This document shows, piece by piece, positions 15,410-24,227 of a stretch of 64,000 nt of DNA (position 1 is its first letter; the number at the start of each line of letters is the position of its first letter). The notes below the pieces were generated by a model. That model made no database searches. It saw only the letters and a list, made by a program, of their open reading frames with translations, and was not told the DNA's origin. Origin of the DNA: Gammaproteobacteria bacterium (GTDB taxonomy: Bacteria > Pseudomonadota > Gammaproteobacteria > Burkholderiales > Burkholderiaceae_B); the NCBI GenBank assembly GCA_018815245.1, contig JAHIXK010000013.1, forward strand, positions 83,084-147,083, given 5' to 3'. The position numbers and the translations under genes were made by a program.

Positions 15410-17641
15410 TCACCCACCTTTTGTGCGACGCGAGGCGCGACCCGACAACCAGACAAATGCCAATATGGCCAGAATGACGCCTGCCAGTGCACCACCCACT
15501 GCGATCAGCGCGGGGTATTCTGAAAACACGATCCGCAAACGAAGCCACCAGGGCAATGCGCCGCTGATATAGGTTTCGCCCACGCTGTAGCTTTGAATGT
15601 CATCGCCGCGGATCAGGCTGACGCTGCCTTTGATGCTGGCCACGTCGCCGTAATCGGACAAGGCCGCAATGGCGCGCTCGAAGCTGTCCTGGTCGGTGCC
15701 CGTGATCACCAGACCTGCTTTTCCGGTTGCCCAGTGCGATTCAAACCCCATAATCGCGCCCAGCGAACCCGCTGTTTGAATCAGGGCACGCGCTTCCTCA
15801 CTGGGTTGCAAGTCGATGTCGTTTTGCCACAAACCCTTGAGCCACTGAAATGCAGGGGGCAAGCCCATGCTGCGTTCCGTGGCGTTTAACACCATGGGTA
15901 AATTCATGTTTACAGAATTCAGCCAGGGCAGGCGATCGCTGGTGCCAATTGCAAGCCAGTTTTTCCCGCCCACGCCTTGTGGGTTGTCGGACACAACAAG
16001 GCTGGTGCGTGTGGCAGGCAAGCCTGTCCACTGACCAAACAGCCCCATCACGTTCAGGTACGAACGAATTTCAAGCGGGGTTGGGTTGGCGGGCAACACG
16101 ATTGCAGTGTCGGACAAGTCGGCCATGATGCTGAACGGGTAACCGCCATTGGCAAAAGCCGTCAGGTTGGGCATGCGGGTGTAGTGTGGCAGGTTGGAAA
16201 AGTCCAGCGTTGATTCCGGATCTATGGAACCCCGTGCAACGTTAGATACCCGTGTGCATGCGCCTCGGCCCTCGGGCATGAAACCAAATGCAAAAGACAG
16301 TTCGTTGTTGCCCCCCACCCGAAAAGCCGGGATTTGCAAGGCTTCTTCGTTGGTCAGTTCAGCCTGGCCCAACAGGTCGATATTGATTTTGTTTTGGGCC
16401 TGCTCGGAGCGCGGTGGCAGGCGGAACGACTGGATCAGGGCGTTGTTGATTTCAATATTCAACAGCGAATCGTTCCAGCGCGAAGGCGCCGTGTAACGGT
16501 ATTTCAGATCCATTGGAATATTGCGGCCAGCCCAACTGAACAAGTCAGGTGGCAGGCGAAGATTAATGGCGGTGCGTGGTTTGTCGGCACTGGCTTCGAG
16601 TTGCGCTGGAAAGTCGATCAGTTCTGCGAAGCGAACGGGGCGGTTGGTTGGCACGTAGCGGGGCGCATCATAGGGTTTTCGCGGAGCGCCCAGATCGACC
16701 TTCTTCACCAGCGCTTTCTGGCCACTCAATACCTGCCCCTCAATCACCAGGCCGTACACCGCTTGAAGCAGTTCCTCGTCGTTGCGGCCCATCACATAAA
16801 GGTGTTTAACCCATGGGTTTTCCGTCGCGCTGACCATCATCAGGGTGGGTCCCTCAATGTCTTTTTCAGTCATGCCCTGTGGCAAGTTCTTGCCTTTCGA
16901 CAGCACAATGGTGTGCCGTGTGGACGAGGCTGATTCAAGTACCTCAAATTCCGCTTGCCGGTAAAAAGCCTGTGCACCCATCCACGAGGCAAGAACGCCG
17001 GCTGCTTTCATGCTGGCGTCAGTTTGTTCTTGCGGCAGCACCACAGGCAAACGCAGCTTGCGGCTGTCCCTGGGGTCAAAAAACGGAGCGGGCAGCAAAG
17101 CCAGGTCGTTGACCAGGTTCAACGGGGTGTAGTCAATCGTCAGGGTACTTTCGGGGCGAATGTCCAGGCGCAGCGTGGGGTTGTTGGGGTCGATACATTC
17201 CGCATCATAAGTGCCATCGTATTCAACCCGCACCGTGGTGAAGTCGGAAAAAAGCATCGGATCCAGATCAAACGACAAGGTGTGTGGAACCCCGGCCTTG
17301 TTCGCGCTGAGCTGTTCAATGGCCGACAACTGGTTGTTGACGTACACACGAATGAAGGATTGCTCGTGACGCATGCCTTGTGGGTACAACACCTTCAGGT
17401 TCAGGCTGGCACGCACCACCAGTTCATCCAGCCGGACACCGGAATTCAGGTCAACAACACGGTTGGCACCACTCAGGCGGGCACCATTGGGTTGTCCCAT
17501 TTCCGAAAAGCGCTGTGTTCTCGTTTTCTCGGCAGTTGCTGCCACTTCTTGAGTGGGCACCACGGTGCCTTGCAAAACCGGTTCTTGGGTAAACCCTGGC
17601 AGGCAGAACAGGCAGAGTGCAGTCGTAATTATCGCGCGCAT
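15410..17641 (-). CDS. bcsB: Cellulose synthase periplasmic subunit BcsB (first gene of bcs operon)
   Basis: A 743-residue protein with a signal peptide (residues 1-18), two repeated carbohydrate-binding/flavodoxin-like halves in the periplasm, and a single C-terminal transmembrane helix (PALIAVGGALAGVILAILAF) that docks on BcsA. It guides the emerging glucan chain. Unusually it is the promoter-proximal gene, with bcsA sixth downstream. No strong ribosome site is seen before the ATG. Confidence 0.93.
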   Translation of the reverse strand: MRAIITTALCLFCLPGFTQEPVLQGTVVPTQEVAATAEKTRTQRFSEMGQPNGARLSGANRVVDLNSGVRLDELVVRASLNLKVLYPQGMRHEQSFIRVYVNNQLSAIEQLSANKAGVPHTLSFDLDPMLFSDFTTVRVEYDGTYDAECIDPNNPTLRLDIRPESTLTIDYTPLNLVNDLALLPAPFFDPRDSRKLRLPVVLPQEQTDASMKAAGVLASWMGAQAFYRQAEFEVLESASSTRHTIVLSKGKNLPQGMTEKDIEGPTLMMVSATENPWVKHLYVMGRNDEELLQAVYGLVIEGQVLSGQKALVKKVDLGAPRKPYDAPRYVPTNRPVRFAELIDFPAQLEASADKPRTAINLRLPPDLFSWAGRNIPMDLKYRYTAPSRWNDSLLNIEINNALIQSFRLPPRSEQAQNKINIDLLGQAELTNEEALQIPAFRVGGNNELSFAFGFMPEGRGACTRVSNVARGSIDPESTLDFSNLPHYTRMPNLTAFANGGYPFSIMADLSDTAIVLPANPTPLEIRSYLNVMGLFGQWTGLPATRTSLVVSDNPQGVGGKNWLAIGTSDRLPWLNSVNMNLPMVLNATERSMGLPPAFQWLKGLWQNDIDLQPSEEARALIQTAGSLGAIMGFESHWATGKAGLVITGTDQDSFERAIAALSDYGDVASIKGSVSLIRGDDIQSYSVGETYISGALPWWLRLRIVFSEYPALIAVGGALAGVILAILAFVWLSGRASRRTKGG

Positions 17642-17884
17642 AAATTAGTAGTCGAAAGACCCTGTAAAAACCAGCTTGGAGGAATTAACTGAACCGACTG
17701 TTGCATTTGGTTGAATTCGGTACGGATTTGTCATTCTTTTGAAAGTTATCCCGCATCGATTGTCACGTTATCCTATTGTTTTGTATATGCTCAATTTCTA
17801 GAGCTTATTTAATACAATTATTAATTGAAGTGTCGCAAAGGCTACACTTTCTGAAAAGAGATTTCACAGTTTAGGGCGAATAAC
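17642..17884. promoter_or_regulatory. Divergent control region between bcs operon and partner-switching genes
   Basis: This 243-base, AT-richer stretch separates the minus-strand cellulose operon from the plus-strand STAS gene, so it must carry both promoters. It contains a perfect 13-base palindrome, CAATTA-T-TAATTG, at 17815-17827. No small gene is visible. AGGG eight bases before 17885 serves the STAS gene. Confidence 0.6.
17767..17794 (-). promoter_or_regulatory. Weak candidate promoter for the bcs operon
   Basis: On the minus strand, TTGAGC and GATAAC are separated by 16 bases, each matching the sigma-70 consensus at four of six positions. Transcription would begin about 120 bases before bcsB. 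Other sigma factors are possible, so this is only a candidate. Confidence 0.25.
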
Positions 17885-18223
17885 ATGGTTTCAACAGAAG
17901 ACATTGGGGATGTGTGCGTGCTGCGGGTGGAGGCGGTGCGTTTGGACAGCGCGGTGGGCACAATCATTCGAAATGCCGTGGTTTCAAAACTTGAGACAAG
18001 TAAAAAATTTGCGCTGGACATCGCTGCCGTGAAATTAGTCGATTCAGGTGGTTTGGGTTCGCTGGTTGCGTTGCTCAAAAACATTACCAACAATCAGGGC
18101 AAACTGGTGTTGGTGGGCATGAACAAGTCCGTTCGCATGATGTTTGAATTGTCCCGAATGGATCGACAGTTCTCATTGCTTGATGACATGCCCAAAGCGC
18201 TCGAACTTTTTCAACAGGCTTGA
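17885..18223 (+). CDS. STAS-domain anti-sigma factor antagonist (HsbA/SpoIIAA-like)
   Basis: A 112-residue single STAS domain, the usual size. The conserved loop reads KLVDSGGLGSLVALL; its serine (DSxG) is the site that partner kinases phosphorylate and PP2C phosphatases dephosphorylate in this family. It lies 6 bases before a gene encoding both a PP2C phosphatase and a HATPase, which is the expected partner. The arrangement resembles Pseudomonas HsbA-HsbR, which governs an anti-sigma factor and a diguanylate cyclase. The target here is unknown, but divergence from the bcs operon suggests cellulose or surface behaviour. Confidence 0.85.
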   Translation: MVSTEDIGDVCVLRVEAVRLDSAVGTIIRNAVVSKLETSKKFALDIAAVKLVDSGGLGSLVALLKNITNNQGKLVLVGMNKSVRMMFELSRMDRQFSLLDDMPKALELFQQA

Positions 18224-18229
18224 TTCGCC

Positions 18230-21200
18230 GTGACGGAAGACAATCCCGACAAGCACCTGCCCCGAATTGTCATCGTAGTCGATTCGGAGCTTGAGCGTGA
18301 CTTGCTGGTTCACACGGTGGCCGCATGGGGATATGCGGTTGAGTTTGCCTGCAACGGCGAAGACGCAATTGCGCTGATTCAGCGAGAGCAAATTCAACTG
18401 GTGCTGGCCGACCTGGACATGCCGGGCATGCAAGGCACCGAGCTTTGTTCGGCCTTGCGCAACCTTGACTTGGGTCAATACACCTACATCATTCTGATGT
18501 CGGCGCAAAATGACGAAGAATTCCTGATCAATGCGCTTGATGCGGGGGCCGACGATGTGCTGGCCAAACCCGTGGATGGCAGTGAACTGGAAGCCCGTTT
18601 GCAGTCGGCTGTGCGGCGCATTGAATTGCAAGCCCAATTGACCAGTAAAACCGAAGAGCTTTCCCACGCACACGATGTGATTGCTCAGGATTTGCGGGCC
18701 GTGTCGCGTCTTCAGCGCAGTTTCCTGCCAGAGCCCGATAGCCCGTTTCCCGGTTTGAACTACCAGTGGTTGTCGGTGCCCTCGAAATATGTGTCGGGTG
18801 ACCACCTGCAAGTATTTGAATTATTGCCTGATGTGTATGGCTTTTACCTGCTCGATGTATCAGGCCACGGCATACCCGCAGCAGTCAAGTCGATGCAACT
18901 GGTGCAAATGTTCATGGATCATTCCAGCTCAAGCATCGTATTTGAAGGGCGCACAGGCACCGATGGTCAGCGTATTGTTTCGCGCCCGCGCGATGTGGTG
19001 TCCAGGTTAAATCGTCTGTTCCAGCAAACAGAATCGGATTTGTCCTACTTCACCATGATTTACGGGGTGTTCAATGCGTCCACCCGTCAGGTGTCCATGT
19101 GCCAGGCCGGCCACCCTTCCCCCTTGTTGTTGTCGGGCAATCATTCGGTCCAGGTGCTGGGCAATGGCGGCTATCCGGTCGGCTTGTTTGACATCGATGA
19201 TTTTGAAGACATCGAACTGACGCTTGGCGACGGGGATGCGCTTGTTTTGTATTCCGATGGTGTCACCGAGGTGTTGTCATCTACATCAGAGGCCTTTGGA
19301 GAGGAGCGCTTGCTTGATTTTGTGACGCAGCAGGCCAGACTCGACCGTTGGGCAGACCTGCCCGAGCGAATCCAGATGAAGGTGCAGCTTTGGGGTGGCG
19401 CGTTTGTCCAGAAAAAAGGGTTTGAAGACGACGTGTCGATTCTGATGCTGGCGCCCAGGCCCGGCGTTCTGGACCAACGCGAAGTCGTTGATCAGGATCG
19501 CCAGGTACCGGAACTGCTTTTCAAGCTCCAGGATTTGCAGGATCAGATGCTTGAAGTGCCACAGGCCACACAGGAAAAGTCGATTGTGATTGTCGATGAT
19601 TCCCGCAGTTTCCTGAGAATTTTTGAGGCCATGCTCAACAGCTGGGGCTACACCGTCCACTCGGCCAGAAATGGGCATGAAGCCCTGACATTGATTGAAA
19701 AGGTACAGCCCGACTTTGTGCTCACTGACTGGGACATGCCCGGGATGAGCGGGATCGAGTTGTGTGAGCAGGTGCGCGCCCACACCCAGACGGCTTATAT
19801 TTACATCATCATGATCACGGGTTATGCAAGCCGAGATGACCTGCTGAACAGTTTGAAGGTGGGTGCAGACGACTTCATGACCAAACCGGTCAACCCCAGT
19901 GAATTGAAAGTGCGCCTGAAAACTGCACAGCGCATTGCCAGTTTGCACACCGGCTTAGAGCGTCGGCACAACGAACTGAGTCAGCTGTATGAAGCCTTGC
20001 AGCGTGACATGCGGGAAGTGTCACGCATTCAACGTGCCTTGCTGCCAAAAAGCAGGCCAGACCCCTGGCCATTTGCCCTTCAAACAATTTATCAGCCCCA
20101 GGGCTATGTGTGCGGCAAGCAGATGGGTGTGCTTGAAACACAGGCCAACGAGCATGGTTTTTTCATGATCTCCATGCCCGGTGATGACACTGCCACCGCA
20201 CTGCAAACAATGGCCTTGGCCCGTTGGTTTTCAATGGCCAGGGCAACACGCGTGCTGTTTCCTATCGAGCAAACCAGCGCGAAGATTCGTCGCTATCTGG
20301 CACGGCCTGAACACGTGCTGGCGCAGTTGTCCAGTATTTCACCTTCCCTGAACGATGATGCTCCACGGTTTAACCTGCTGTATGGCTTAATGAATCTGGA
20401 TCAGGGTACTTTGCTGGTGGCGGGCATTGGTGGTTGGCGCATGGTGTTGGCCCAACCAGGTGTTGAGCCAGCATTTTTTGAAGTTGAGAACATGCACGAC
20501 AACAGCCCGCGCCAGGGCAAGGTTCTGTATCAAGGTGTGATTGCGCCCGGCAGCCGATTGTATTTGTATTCGCAGGAATGTGCCCAGACGCTTGGAATTC
20601 CCGACTTTCAAGTCTGGAAAGAACGGGTATTGCTGGCCGAACGTGGTGGCGACTCTCTCAGCAAAGATTTTTCCCGGCTGTTGTCCCTGGGGCGCGAAGA
20701 TCATCCTCCACCTGGCGACTCGGCCTTGTTGGGCCTTCAATGGCGGGAAAGTTTCAAACCAGTGCCCTTCAGCCCCAGCCCTTCGCAATTGCAACTGCAG
20801 ATTGCTGAATTGAGCGCGACAAGCCTCGATTTGAAAGACCTGTTTTGCACTCATCCAAGCCCCCTAAAGCTAGGTGAGTATCTGGACTGCCTTGCATTTA
20901 CCGCGGTGGCGGACACAACCAACATCGGTGTGCTCAGCAGTGCGGTGCGAAATTTTGTGGAAAATTTGGCCTATCTTGAAGACCTTTGTTACAACACTGA
21001 CCTGGTGGTGTCAGAGGCGTTGACCAATGTGATGGTACATGGCTTTAAAGACAGTCGGCCGGTACCTGTGCAGTTGACGGTTCTGGCTTTTCAGCACGCC
21101 GTCGGGGTTGTTCTCGAGGATCAGGGGGCGTGCATTCCAGCCCATGTGCTGGACAACATGCGCAACGCCGATGCGTTTCAGGATGACCTGACCCTGGGCG

Positions 21201-21304
21201 AACTGCCTGAAGGCGGGATGGGTCTAACCTTCATGCGCATGGTCTCGCAGCGTTTTGTTTACCGGGTTTCACCCAATTCGAACAAATTGATCTTGCTGCT
21301 GTGA
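18230..21304 (+). CDS. REC-PP2C-REC-degenerate PP2C-HATPase partner-switching protein
   Basis: A 1024-residue GTG-start protein with an internal duplication. REC1 covers about 12-130 (phosphoacceptor D61). PP2C/SpoIIE domain 1 covers about 165-405 and has its metal ligands: D191, D209 in DVSGHG, D343 in YSDGVTE, and D400/D401. REC2 covers about 450-565 (D500). A second PP2C-like unit (about 590-840) has lost these: CGKQ replaces GGDF, SMPGDD replaces DVSGHG, and YSQECAQ replaces YSDGVTE. A C-terminal HATPase (about 890-1024) has an N box around N933 and a GGMG loop at 995. It probably sets the phosphorylation state of the STAS protein just upstream. Confidence 0.9.
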   Translation: MTEDNPDKHLPRIVIVVDSELERDLLVHTVAAWGYAVEFACNGEDAIALIQREQIQLVLADLDMPGMQGTELCSALRNLDLGQYTYIILMSAQNDEEFLINALDAGADDVLAKPVDGSELEARLQSAVRRIELQAQLTSKTEELSHAHDVIAQDLRAVSRLQRSFLPEPDSPFPGLNYQWLSVPSKYVSGDHLQVFELLPDVYGFYLLDVSGHGIPAAVKSMQLVQMFMDHSSSSIVFEGRTGTDGQRIVSRPRDVVSRLNRLFQQTESDLSYFTMIYGVFNASTRQVSMCQAGHPSPLLLSGNHSVQVLGNGGYPVGLFDIDDFEDIELTLGDGDALVLYSDGVTEVLSSTSEAFGEERLLDFVTQQARLDRWADLPERIQMKVQLWGGAFVQKKGFEDDVSILMLAPRPGVLDQREVVDQDRQVPELLFKLQDLQDQMLEVPQATQEKSIVIVDDSRSFLRIFEAMLNSWGYTVHSARNGHEALTLIEKVQPDFVLTDWDMPGMSGIELCEQVRAHTQTAYIYIIMITGYASRDDLLNSLKVGADDFMTKPVNPSELKVRLKTAQRIASLHTGLERRHNELSQLYEALQRDMREVSRIQRALLPKSRPDPWPFALQTIYQPQGYVCGKQMGVLETQANEHGFFMISMPGDDTATALQTMALARWFSMARATRVLFPIEQTSAKIRRYLARPEHVLAQLSSISPSLNDDAPRFNLLYGLMNLDQGTLLVAGIGGWRMVLAQPGVEPAFFEVENMHDNSPRQGKVLYQGVIAPGSRLYLYSQECAQTLGIPDFQVWKERVLLAERGGDSLSKDFSRLLSLGREDHPPPGDSALLGLQWRESFKPVPFSPSPSQLQLQIAELSATSLDLKDLFCTHPSPLKLGEYLDCLAFTAVADTTNIGVLSSAVRNFVENLAYLEDLCYNTDLVVSEALTNVMVHGFKDSRPVPVQLTVLAFQHAVGVVLEDQGACIPAHVLDNMRNADAFQDDLTLGELPEGGMGLTFMRMVSQRFVYRVSPNSNKLILLL

Positions 21305-21314
21305 TCGTATTTTG

Positions 21315-22202
21315 TTAGTCGGCTTTTTCGTCAGCAGAAGGCCGTGTTGCAGGTGGTGGCGTAGTTGCTGCCAAGCCCGTGGGTTGCAGCGCAGGGTTGT
21401 TCGGCATTTCCTCGGCCATTTTGTCGATCAGGCCAACAATCCGTTCGTCCACAAACTTGCTGGCCGATTTTTGCAGGGCGCGCGATACCTCCGATTCAAT
21501 CGCGGTCATTGCCAAGGGGCGAATTTTCCAGATCAACTGCGCCAATCGTGGTAATTCGTCTTTGGGGGGCAGGTTGTCACCATATTGGTCCAGTTCTTTG
21601 ACAAAAAGCGACACCGCTTGATCACAAAAGCTTTCCAGGTGGCCGCGCAAGGAAGCAATCAGGTCGAGCAGCTCCACCAAAGGAATGCCTGCGCTGGCCA
21701 TTTCTGCCCCGGCATGCAAAATTTTCGGACTAGGGGCGCGGTAGCGCAAACCATCGGGTTCCAGCAAACCCAACTCGATCGTTTTGGCCAGGGCGCCACG
21801 GCTTAAGTTGGTACCAAACATGGTGGCCAAATGCACCGGGTTGTAGTTTTTCGGAATTTCGTCAGTCCACGGGCTGGTGATCGCGTGCGTTAAACCCAGC
21901 AACTGACGAAGATCGTAGCCTTTGTCAATGGCGTCCAGCATTTCCTGAATGTTGCCCAGCGTGTAACCTCGTCCCAACATCTGGCCGATAAGCTTCAGGC
22001 GAGAAAGGTGGTCTTCACTGTAGTAGCCGACCCGTCCCCGTTTTTCAGGAGGGGCAAGCAGGCCCCGGTCTTGGTAAGCGCGCACATTGCGCACCGTGGT
22101 GTTGGCGGTTCGGGCCAATTCATCAATCGTGAATTCACGACCTTGTCCACTGGTGGGCGTGTCTTTGTTTGCCGACGATTTTTTAAAGCGAAATGAAACC
22201 AT
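21315..22202 (-). CDS. MerR family transcriptional regulator
   Basis: A 295-residue protein with a MerR-type winged helix-turn-helix at about residues 25-95 (FTIDELARTANTTVRNVRAY, then GRVGYYSEDHLSRL). The C-terminal half, about 200 residues, is longer than in metal-sensing MerR proteins, has no cysteine pair, and does not resemble a known ligand domain to me. The end is rich in Pro/Ala/Thr. It converges on the phosphatase gene with 10 bases between them. Its promoter probably lies in the short region shared with pldA. Confidence 0.85.
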   Translation of the reverse strand: MVSFRFKKSSANKDTPTSGQGREFTIDELARTANTTVRNVRAYQDRGLLAPPEKRGRVGYYSEDHLSRLKLIGQMLGRGYTLGNIQEMLDAIDKGYDLRQLLGLTHAITSPWTDEIPKNYNPVHLATMFGTNLSRGALAKTIELGLLEPDGLRYRAPSPKILHAGAEMASAGIPLVELLDLIASLRGHLESFCDQAVSLFVKELDQYGDNLPPKDELPRLAQLIWKIRPLAMTAIESEVSRALQKSASKFVDERIVGLIDKMAEEMPNNPALQPTGLAATTPPPATRPSADEKAD

Positions 22203-22263
22203 TTAAGAATTCTAACCAAATGTGAGAGTATCTAGCCAACCCGGCTTTACATAGCAGTCAATC

Positions 22264-23352
22264 ATGAACAAAGCAATTTTCCTGGTGCTGGCCCTTTCAG
22301 GTTTCGGCTCTTGGGCTTCGGCTCAGGAAATTTACAACAAAACCCTCGACGAAGAAGCGCTGCGTGCCTGCCTTTTTCTGGACGATGATCAACTTCGCCT
22401 GCGTTGCTTCGATGATGCCACAGGCCGAAGCCTCGTGGTCAAGGATGGTTCATCCCCCGAGGTGGCCGCGTCCATAGATGGTGGTCTTTTGCTGTACAAG
22501 CGCAGTGAAGACTCCACGCTTTCCTGGCTGGACCGCCGCTGGGAACTTGCGCCCGCTTCAAAACGTGGCACTTTTTCAGTTCGCCCTTATCAGCCAGTAT
22601 ACTTGCTGCCTGTGTACCACAACAAATCGCCCAACATCCGCCCAAGCAGCCCCAACCCGGCCAACACGGTTCAGCAGGGAGATGCACCTGAAAATCTGGA
22701 CCGCAATGAATTGAAGTTTCAGCTCAGCCTGAAAACCAAGGTCATGGAAAACATGTTCGGCGACAACGGCGACCTGTGGTTTGGTTACACCCAATCCAGT
22801 CGGTGGCAGGTCATGAACGAAGACATTTCCCGACCATTTCGGGAAACCAATTACGAACCGGAACTGATTTTTACCTGGCGTTCCAGTTGGAGCGAATTCA
22901 AGGATGCCACAGGTTGGGAGCCCCGCCTGCTGGGCTTGAGCGTGAACCACCAATCCAATGGCCGGGCATTGCCCCTGTCGCGTTCGTGGAACCGCTTGAT
23001 CGGCATGGTGGGGTTTGAGCGCGACAACACCATGATCCAGTTTCGCCCCTGGTTGCGTTTTCCTGAAGACACTGCCGATGACGACAACCCCGACATCAGT
23101 GATTTCATGGGCAGGGGTGACATGTTGCTGGTTCACAAAAGCGATGGGCATGAATACTCGCTGTTGACCCGCCACAATTTTCGCGGTGGCGATGAGTCCC
23201 GCGGTGCCGTGCAGTTTGACTGGGCTTTTCCGCTCACCAGCAATTTGCGTGGTCACTTGCAGTACTTCACCGGTTATGGCGAAAGCCTGATTGATTACAA
23301 TTACAAATCTGATTATCTGGGTCTTGGTTTGTCATTGGTGGGGTGGTATTGA
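22264..23352 (+). CDS. pldA: Outer-membrane phospholipase A (OmpLA)
   Basis: A 362-residue secreted protein with a signal peptide (about residues 1-20, ending ASAQ) and the OmpLA beta-barrel. The catalytic triad is clear: H229 and S231 in NHQSNG, and N243 in SRSWNRL, with the same 14-residue spacing as H142-S144-N156 of E. coli. The protein is longer than the E. coli enzyme (289 residues), mostly in an N-terminal extension with a DDDQLRLRCFD stretch. It hydrolyses phospholipids that reach the outer leaflet. The next gene begins 5 bases after its stop and is likely co-expressed. Confidence 0.93.
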   Translation: MNKAIFLVLALSGFGSWASAQEIYNKTLDEEALRACLFLDDDQLRLRCFDDATGRSLVVKDGSSPEVAASIDGGLLLYKRSEDSTLSWLDRRWELAPASKRGTFSVRPYQPVYLLPVYHNKSPNIRPSSPNPANTVQQGDAPENLDRNELKFQLSLKTKVMENMFGDNGDLWFGYTQSSRWQVMNEDISRPFRETNYEPELIFTWRSSWSEFKDATGWEPRLLGLSVNHQSNGRALPLSRSWNRLIGMVGFERDNTMIQFRPWLRFPEDTADDDNPDISDFMGRGDMLLVHKSDGHEYSLLTRHNFRGGDESRGAVQFDWAFPLTSNLRGHLQYFTGYGESLIDYNYKSDYLGLGLSLVGWY

Positions 23353-23357
23353 AAGTC

Positions 23358-24212
23358 ATGTCGAAGTATTTGCTGGTGGTGTTTTGGTTTTTTGCTTCCA
23401 TGGCCCACGCCCAAACCCCGGTCGTGTTCGTGTTGGCAGCAGGTGACAACGTTGTGGTAACCAACCCAAAGGGTCAGCGTTACAGCGCTTTGCCCACGCA
23501 GCGTTTGTTGTTTGGCCACCAGATCGATGTTCCGAAAGGGCAACGTTTTTCCGTGCTGGTTTTGAAGACCGGAAACAGGCGCGTGTTCACTGGCCCGGCA
23601 AATTTAACTGTGATTGCAGACACCATTCGCTTGCTAAATGGCCCCGCCGCGAAGGTATTCCCCTTGGCGCAGGAAGACCTTGACATGGTGGATCAATGGA
23701 TCAAGTTGTATGCACGGCCACGCGGTTCCGCACCGGGCAGCGCCAAAGCACGGCCAGAGGACGGTGGCGAACTTGACGTGATTCACCCTGTTGATGGTTC
23801 CCTGTTGCTGACCCGCACGCCTCAGTTTGTGTTCAAAGGCGACTTGCCGCGTGAAGGCAATTTGATGCTGTTTGATTCCAAAGGCAAACGTTTTTGGGTC
23901 GAGCCGATCGAAAGTGAATATGTCAGTTTTCCGCCCGCGGCAAAGTTCGAGTGGGGGCAACGTTTTACCTGGGAAGTTCGCCGTTTGACTGGTGGGCGGG
24001 TGCTCAGTGGCAGTTTCAACATCGCCAGCGAAGAAACGGCCCGGGCATTGCTGGAGGCCCGGATTCCCGACCTGCCCAGCACTTTGCCTGAATCCTTGCT
24101 GTTTTATGGCATGCGCTTGCAAATGGCCGGTGCCTACAAAGAGGCAGACGACGTGTGGGCCAGCCTGGGCATTTCGCTGACGCTGAATGGTCAGCCCACC
24201 CGCTTGCGTTAA
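23358..24212 (+). CDS. Secreted protein of unknown function, coupled to pldA
   Basis: A 284-residue protein that I do not recognise. It has a signal peptide (MSKYLLVVFWFFASMAHAQ, cleavage after AHA), then a beta-rich region (AAGDNVVVTNPKGQRYSALP) that could be a FecR-like fold, a Pro/Gly linker, a second beta domain (HPVDGSLLLTRTPQFVFKG), and a helical end that may be a TPR remnant (LPESLLFYGMRLQMAGAYKEADDVW). I preferred the ATG at 23358 to the GTG at 23343, because it leaves the signal peptide clean. Position suggests an envelope role alongside OmpLA. Confidence 0.75.
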   Translation: MSKYLLVVFWFFASMAHAQTPVVFVLAAGDNVVVTNPKGQRYSALPTQRLLFGHQIDVPKGQRFSVLVLKTGNRRVFTGPANLTVIADTIRLLNGPAAKVFPLAQEDLDMVDQWIKLYARPRGSAPGSAKARPEDGGELDVIHPVDGSLLLTRTPQFVFKGDLPREGNLMLFDSKGKRFWVEPIESEYVSFPPAAKFEWGQRFTWEVRRLTGGRVLSGSFNIASEETARALLEARIPDLPSTLPESLLFYGMRLQMAGAYKEADDVWASLGISLTLNGQPTRLR

Positions 24213-24227
24213 GCCCAGACGTAAAAT

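Noticed and set aside
17678..17683. Perfect GGAGGA on the plus strand
   Set aside because: No start codon or open frame of useful length follows at the right distance.
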